Assembly: GCA_019285755.1 (NCBI GenBank)
Contig: CP079103.1
Span: 3,782,001 to 3,846,000 of the forward strand
DNA from: Chitinophaga sp. E66
GTDB lineage: Bacteria; Bacteroidota; Bacteroidia; Chitinophagales; Chitinophagaceae
DNA length: 64,000 nt
Direction: 5' to 3'
Shown: positions 58,683 to 64,000 of the stretch, in pieces
Layout of the letters: each line of letters begins with the position of its first letter
How positions within the stretch are numbered: the first letter of the stretch is position 1
Notes under the pieces: generated by a model
Seen by the model: the letters and a program-made list of their open reading frames with translations, nothing else
Database searches by the model: none
What the model was told of the DNA's origin: nothing
Position numbers and translations under genes: made by a program

Positions 58683-60215
58683 CTACCTACGTTCGGTAGC
58701 TACCAGATATTCAGGGTCTTCGATGATGTTCACATCTATCACGGAAGCGGCGTTGTGCAGTAGCCGCCGGCAGTCGACGCTCAGGTGGCGCAGATGCAGC
58801 TTCTTGCCCGCCCGGGCATATCGCTCGGTCAGTTTATTCAGCGCATCGATGCCGCTCATATCCGCGATACGGCTTTCTTTAAAGTCGATGATGACTTCGG
58901 CGGGATCAGTAGTTATATCAAACTTTTCGTTGAAGGCAGATACGGAACCGAAGAAAAGCGGACCATAGATCTCGTAATGTCTGACACCCCGCTCATCAGT
59001 GTATTTCCGGGCGCGGATGCGCTTGGCGCTCTCCAGGCGAAGACCAATGCGGAAATAATTACACCGATCAGCACGGCAAGCGCCAGGTTGTGCAGCCATA
59101 CGGTGATACCAGCCACGAGAATGCCTACGAAGATATCCTGCTTCGGCATTTTGTTAATGATGCGAAAACTAGCCCATTCGAACGTTCCGATGGCCACCAT
59201 GATCATGACGCCTGTCAGCGCCGCCATAGGCAGCCGCTCGATGACCGGCGCGCCGAAGAGGATGATAAGCAGGATGGTGAGAGAAGCAATAATTCCGGAA
59301 AGGCGCGCACGCGCTCCGGCAGCGAGGTTTACCAGCGTCTGCGCGATCATGGGGCAGCCACCCATACCAAAGAAGAACCCGTTGGCGATGTTGGCGGTTC
59401 CTGTGCCACGCATTCACGGTTACTGTTGCCTTTGGTGCCGGTCATCTCATCAACCAGGTTGAGGGTCAACAACCCTTCCGTCAGCCCCACGCCGGCCATG
59501 ATAACGGCATAGGGAAAGATCACCCCGAGGGTTTCCAGGCTAAACGGAACCATGGGTACATGGAACGGAGGAACCCACCGCTCACTGAGGCAATGTCTTT
59601 CACGGTTTTCGTATCAATACCCAACACCAGTACCAAAACAAATACCACGACGATCGCTACGAGCGATGGCGGTACTTTTTGTAATCCGGGAGTGAGCACC
59701 ACAATCCCGATCGTTAAAGCCACAAGCCCCGCCATGATGACCAGCGGCATTCCGCCCAACCAGGTGGACTCTCCGTCGACTACCGTTTTGAACTGTTCGA
59801 GTTGTGCCATGAAGATGATCACCGCCAGGCCATTCACAAATCCATACATCACCGGCTGCGGTACGAGGCGAATGAACTTGCCCAGCTTAAATAAACCGAT
59901 CAATATCTGGATGACGCCCGCCAGCGCTACCGCGGCAAACACGTATTCGATGCCGTGCGACTGCATAAGGGCGATGAGCACCACCACTGTAGCACCTGCC
60001 CCGCCGGATATCAGTCCGGGCCGTCCGCCCAATATGGAGGTCACCAGGCCCATGATGAATGCGGCGTATAATCCGACCAGCGGCGGAAATCCGGCCAGTA
60101 TAGCAAAAGAAAGGGATTCCGGCATCATGGTCATAGCCACGGTGAGACCGGCAAGAATTTCGTTCCGGTAGTTGACCTTTTGCGAAAAGTCGAACAGATT
60201 GAAGATAGCCTTCAT
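58683..60215 (-). CDS. SulP/SLC26 anion transporter with STAS domain, about four frameshifts
   Basis: About 511 residues from ATG 60215 (MKAIFNLFDFSQKVNYRNEI). Motifs: AGLTVAMTMMPESLSFAILA, GLYAAFIMGLVTSILGGRPG, FVNGLAVIIFMAQLEQF, then after shifts VIMAGVGLTEGLLTLNLVDE and NGFFFGMGGCPMIAQTLVNL, and a C-terminal STAS domain (EVIIDFKESRIADMSGIDAL). Breaks near 59555, 59415, 59040 and 58985. Members carry sulfate, bicarbonate or dicarboxylates; the ligand cannot be told here. Confidence 0.94.
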
Positions 60216-60510
60216 GTAAATGCTGAGAATGGTAAAAAGAAATGAGTAAAGGACGATAAGCCCATGCGCAGGCATGAGCGGTAATTTTAGTTTACTCCAA
60301 TCATGGTGGAGTAATGAGAGTAGATGTATTAAGTCCCTTCATTGGCCGCGAAGATATAAAATATGCGCCATTTTAACAGTTTCTTCGATAGCTCCGGCAA
60401 GATGGAGCCTGAAATGTGACAAAGGAGCGTCAAAATGTGACGAAAGCGGCCTTCTTTTCCTATCTTGTGCGAAATCTACAGACCAGCAGCACATAAGCCG
60501 TACGTACCGC

Positions 60511-61060
60511 ATGTTCGACGAAAGCGACATCTGGGTCAGGTTCTGCGGGGAGATAAAGAAGCCTTCCGCGAACTGTATGACCAACATTATACCCGCATGT
60601 TCGTGTGGGGTTGCAAATGGCTGAACGGGGAAGAAGCCTTCGTCAGGGATACGCTGCATGATTTCTTCATCTATCTCTGGGAACGGCGCACCCGCCTCTC
60701 TCAGCCCGCAAACCTCTCCGCCTACCTCCTCACTTCCTTCAAACGCCGGCTGACCGACAGCTGGGAAAAACAATTGCCCTCCGCAGACCTTGATGGCCTC
60801 CCGGACGTCAGCGACGACGGCATGGCCGAAGCCGCGCTGTTCTCCGCCCAATTTGAGCTGGTTTCCCGTGCCCTGGCCTCCCTTCCCCCGCCCAGCGCGA
60901 AGTGATAGAGTTGCGGTACCTGAAAGGAATGACGCCTGAACAGATCGCCGCCTTCAAGCAGTCTAGCCTGCGGACGGTATACAACCTCATGCACAGGGAA
61001 TCGCTGCGCTCCGCCGGCAAGTGGGCAAACAGCCCTCTCCATCTTCTGGTAATCCCCTGA
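60511..61060 (+). CDS. ECF sigma factor, two frameshifts
   Basis: About 183 residues from ATG 60511 (MFDESDIWVRF). After a shift near 60545 the frame gives FRELYDQHYTRMFVWGCKWL, FVRDTLHDFFIYLWERR (region 2) and a linker; after a C-run near 60890 region 4 reads VIELRYLKGMTPEQIAAFKQ, SLRTVYNLMHRE. It lies 70 bp before a FecR gene and a SusC gene, the usual FecI-FecR-SusC order, in the opposite direction to the other cluster. Confidence 0.9.
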
Positions 61061-61129
61061 AAAATATTTTCCCCGCGGCGTGGTAAATTGTGTACCACTT
61101 GCCCTCTGTCCATGTAAAAGGGGCCTTAC

Positions 61130-62131
61130 ATGGGGAATTTCACGGCCGCCGAACTGGCGACGCTGCCTTCATTTATCAATTACTGCTATCTAACAGACCA
61201 GGCGGATGTGTCTTACTGGGAAGACTTCTCCCTGAAGCATCCAGACAAGGCCGCTCTCATCAGCGAGGCACGGGAGCTGGTCCGCCTTGGTGGCTGGATG
61301 CTCCGGGCGGAGCAGGAGAAATCCGCTGCGCTCAACAAGCTCGACGCGTACCTGTACCCCGCCCCTGCCATCAGCGGGCGCAGGCGCATGCTCCCATATT
61401 ATGTAGCCGCAGCCTCCTGGCCGCCGTGGTAACGGTTGCCGTATTTTCTTCCGCCCGGGAATTAAACCCGATACCCTTTCCGACGAGCTGGTCATAACCG
61501 GCGAATCCGCCCGCAAAGGCCTCACCCTGCCAGACAGCAGCTTCATTCTCCTCGAGCAGGGCGCCAAAGTGACCATGGAACCCGGGTTCGGCAGCAACAG
61601 CCGCGCAGTCCGGTTACACGGGATCGCTTATTTCAGGGTGGCGAAAGATGAAATACGGCCCTTCCGCGTGCTTGCCGGACCGTACATTATCACCGCGCTG
61701 GGCACCTCCTTCAGGGTCAGTGCGAAAGCTGACAGTTTACAAGTCATGCTGGAAGAGGGTAAAGTAAAAGTGGAACGCAAAACGGCGGACGGCCTGGAGC
61801 TGATCGCGGTACTGTCGCCTTCCGAACGCCTCGACCTCCACCCCACCACCAGTGCCGCACCTATCCGCAGCCAATTCCGGAGCACCGACCTCCAGGCCTG
61901 GAAAGCGCAGGAAATCGTTTTCGACAATACGCCATTAGACGAAGCAGTGCGCCAACTCGAAGCCTGCTATAATATCCGAATTAGCCTGGAAGGCCTGGAT
62001 GCGAAGAAGGAAACCTTTTCGGGAGGTTCCGCAATGACCGCCTCACAGAGGTACTGGATGTGATTTGCTTTACGCTAAACAAGAGATATGAGATAAAGGG
62101 AGAAGATTCTACCAATATCATTATTCGTTAA
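61130..62131 (+). CDS. FecR-family anti-sigma factor, three frameshifts
   Basis: About 334 residues from ATG 61130 (MGNFTAAELATLPSFINYCY). N-terminal sigma-binding helices (EDFSLKHPDKAALISEAREL), a TM segment near 61415-61450 (AAVVTVAVFSS), then FecR domain pieces LTLPDSSFILLEQGAKVTME, GIAYFRVAKDEIRPFRVLAG, ALGTSFRVSAKADSLQVMLE and a DUF4974 end (NTPLDEAVRQLEACYNIRIS). Breaks near 61415, 61470 and 62030; the end reads RYEIKGEDSTNIIIR. It gates the sigma factor encoded upstream. Confidence 0.9.
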
Positions 62132-62150
62132 TCAACCAACAAGCACTGTT

Positions 62151-64000
62151 ATGCTTTTTATTCGCCGACTGTCGTCTGCACGGACGATGCTACTCTTTAT
62201 TGCCCTTACCTCACTGGTGAGCCAGCCGCTTCCGGCCGCCGCCGTGTTCGTCCAGCAGAAGGAATCACCGGGATTCGACAAGGAACCCGTGGAGAAAGTC
62301 TTCAAATCGTTGGGCACGCGGTACAAGGTCCGTTTCTTCTATGCAGGGTCTGTTACCGCGAAGAACACCCTCATTACCATGCCCGCGGCAGGTCGCTCTC
62401 GATGAAGTGCTGCAGTATCTGACAGATCATTATGATTTTGTGTTCCGTCAACAGGACAACATGATCAGCGTGAGCCTGAAAAGTACCCGCGCCCTGGAAC
62501 CCGTATACCAGGAGCGGGTCATTAAAGGGCGTGTTGGCCTGCATGAAGGCGACGCGATCGTATACGCACCCGGCGTCACCGTTCGGGAAAGCGGTACCAC
62601 CAGCGCAACGATCACCGACGACAAAGGCTATTTCACCCTGAAGCTGAAAGGCAACACCTCCCAGGTGCTCATCAGCTACATGGGCTACGAAACCAGCCAG
62701 CAGGAAGTGGGCGCCAACACCATGCTGAACGTCACCCTTCAGCCCGCGGCGCAAAGCATTAAGGAAGTGGTGATCTCTACCGGTTACCAATCCCTGGCTA
62801 AAAAGAACACGACCGGAGCTTACACTTCGATCACAAAACAGGAGATCGAAAGGCGCAGCAGCCAGTCGCTCAACCAGATCCTGGAAGGGAGTATTCCCGG
62901 ACTGACGCTCGCAACACGGTATACCGGCATCGCCCGTGAACGTAAGTCAGGCGGAATTGACCTGCAGATGCGCGGCGGCAGCGCCATCGACGAAACCCGT
63001 AACCAGCCGCTGATCGTGGTAGACGGATTCCCGGAACCAGCTGCCCGATAACATGAACGATGTGGAAAAGATCGACGTATTGAAAGATGCGGCGGCTTCT
63101 GCGATCTGGGGCGCACGCGCTTCCAACGGGGTGATCGTTATTACCACCAAACGCGGAAAAGAAGGAAAACTGAAGATCAATTACGCAGCCAATACCTACT
63201 TTACTTCCCGGCCTGATAATTCGAAGTTAAACCGCGCATCCTCGGCTGAGGTGTTGGATTATGACAAGGAAGTTTATGATAAGGGTTTCTTCAATCCGGC
63301 TATCTTCGTCGGTGAGCCCAATGGCTACTCTCCTTCCCTCGACCTGCTCCTTCGCCTTGATCAGGGGCAAATCAGCCAACAGGAATTCGGAAGGATGAGA
63401 GATTCGCTTTCCGGACTGTCCAACTCCGGCCAGATCCATGACAACCTGCTGCGGACAGGTATCCGCCAAAATCATTATCTCTCGTTCTCCGGCGGCGGTC
63501 CCCGTTATCGTTTCATTATTTCGGGTTCATAGATAATAACCAATCCAACTATGTTGGCGACAAGAACGAAGCCTACCAGCTGAACACCCGCAGCGATATG
63601 GAGCTCACCCGGGACCTGCGGCTTAGTGTGGATCTTAATGCATATTCATCCCGCCAGAACCTGGCGCCCTACCTGAACAACGATCTGCAAAACCTACCGC
63701 CCTACCAGCTGCTGCTGGATGCCAATGGCAATTATCAGTATGATTACACCAAATTCAATGTGGCTGTTAACCGTGATATTACGCAATTGGGCTATCTCGA
63801 CAACGGTATGAATTTGTTGGAAGAATCCGCCTGGCGAATAACATTGTCCGCAACTTCGGCCTCCGCGCAAAAGTGGGCGTGCAATATAAGTTCTGGAAAC
63901 ACTTTTCGTTCAATACAGACTTCCTGTTCGACCGGTTGAAGACCAGCGGCAAGAACATCACCGACAAACAATCTTATGCCGCCCGTTCTTTCATAAACCG
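62151..64000 (+). CDS. SusC/RagA TonB-dependent transporter, cut by window end, at least four frameshifts
   Basis: From ATG 62151 (MLFIRRLSSARTMLLFIALT, signal peptide). STN domain (PVEKVFKSLGTRYKVRFFYA, DEVLQYLTDHYDFVFRQQDN), carboxypeptidase-D-like domain (VTVRESGTTSATITDDKGYF), plug (LNQILEGSIPGLTLATRYTG, DVEKIDVLKDAAASAIWGAR) and the start of the barrel. Breaks near 62390, 63045, 63525 and 63835. The STN domain links it to the sigma/FecR pair 19 bp upstream. The rest, and presumably a SusD gene, lies beyond the window. Confidence 0.94.

Overview
The window looks like a chromosome segment from a Bacteroidota bacterium, most likely Chitinophagaceae (Chitinophaga-like). The signs are SusC/SusD pairs preceded by an ECF sigma factor and a FecR anti-sigma factor, DUF3667 and DUF4369-TlpA proteins, a CHU_C (type IX secretion) C-terminal domain, a zeaxanthin-type carotenoid operon, and promoters of the Bacteroidota form TTTG-N18-TAnnTTTG. 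The genus is inference.

Layout. 1-2869: two tandem DUF3667 membrane proteins and a secreted YD-repeat-like protein. 2876-3195: tRNA-Gly(GCC) and tRNA-Leu(TAA). 3142-19547: a 16.4-kb integrated mobilizable element in the 3' half of tRNA-Leu, bounded by a perfect 29-bp direct repeat. 19577-23718: accessory DNA (DUF1016 nuclease, small unknown genes, short tandem repeats). 23719-26933: cytochrome c peroxidase, DUF1801, RibD-like reductase, acyltransferase. 27078-37738: a complete sigma/FecR/SusC/SusD/TlpA/TlpA cluster on the minus strand. 37920-43488: two TonB-dependent receptors around a nucleotidyltransferase gene pair and three tandem palindromes. 43686-47674: carotenoid operon crtI-crtB-crtZ-lycopene cyclase-lipocalin. 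47967-60215: mixed genes including an HTH-pentapeptide protein, a three-gene surface/adhesin set with a CHU_C protein, a dicarboxylate symporter and a SulP transporter. 60511-64000: a second sigma/FecR/SusC cluster, cut by the window end.

The element is the most interesting part. It carries a tyrosine integrase beside attR, matching arm-type repeats near both ends, an excisionase-like HTH protein, a TOPRIM primase, MobC, a relaxase and an oriT-like inverted repeat. The cargo is mostly defence-like: a catalytically dead long Argonaute with a two-TM partner, a membrane KAP-type P-loop NTPase, two tandem XRE regulators with four shared operators spaced exactly 48 bp apart in each pair, a MbcA/ParS-like + RES toxin-antitoxin pair, a one-polypeptide GmrSD-type (DUF262-DUF1524) restriction enzyme, and an unrecognised three-gene set lying between integrase and GmrSD on one apparent transcript.

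Quality warning. A large share of genes, including housekeeping-like ones, are broken by single-base frameshifts, and nearly all that I inspected fall in homopolymers, mostly shortened by one base. I read this as systematic sequencing/assembly error (typical of unpolished long reads) rather than decay. I therefore give each such gene as one CDS over its full reconstructed span and say where the frame breaks.
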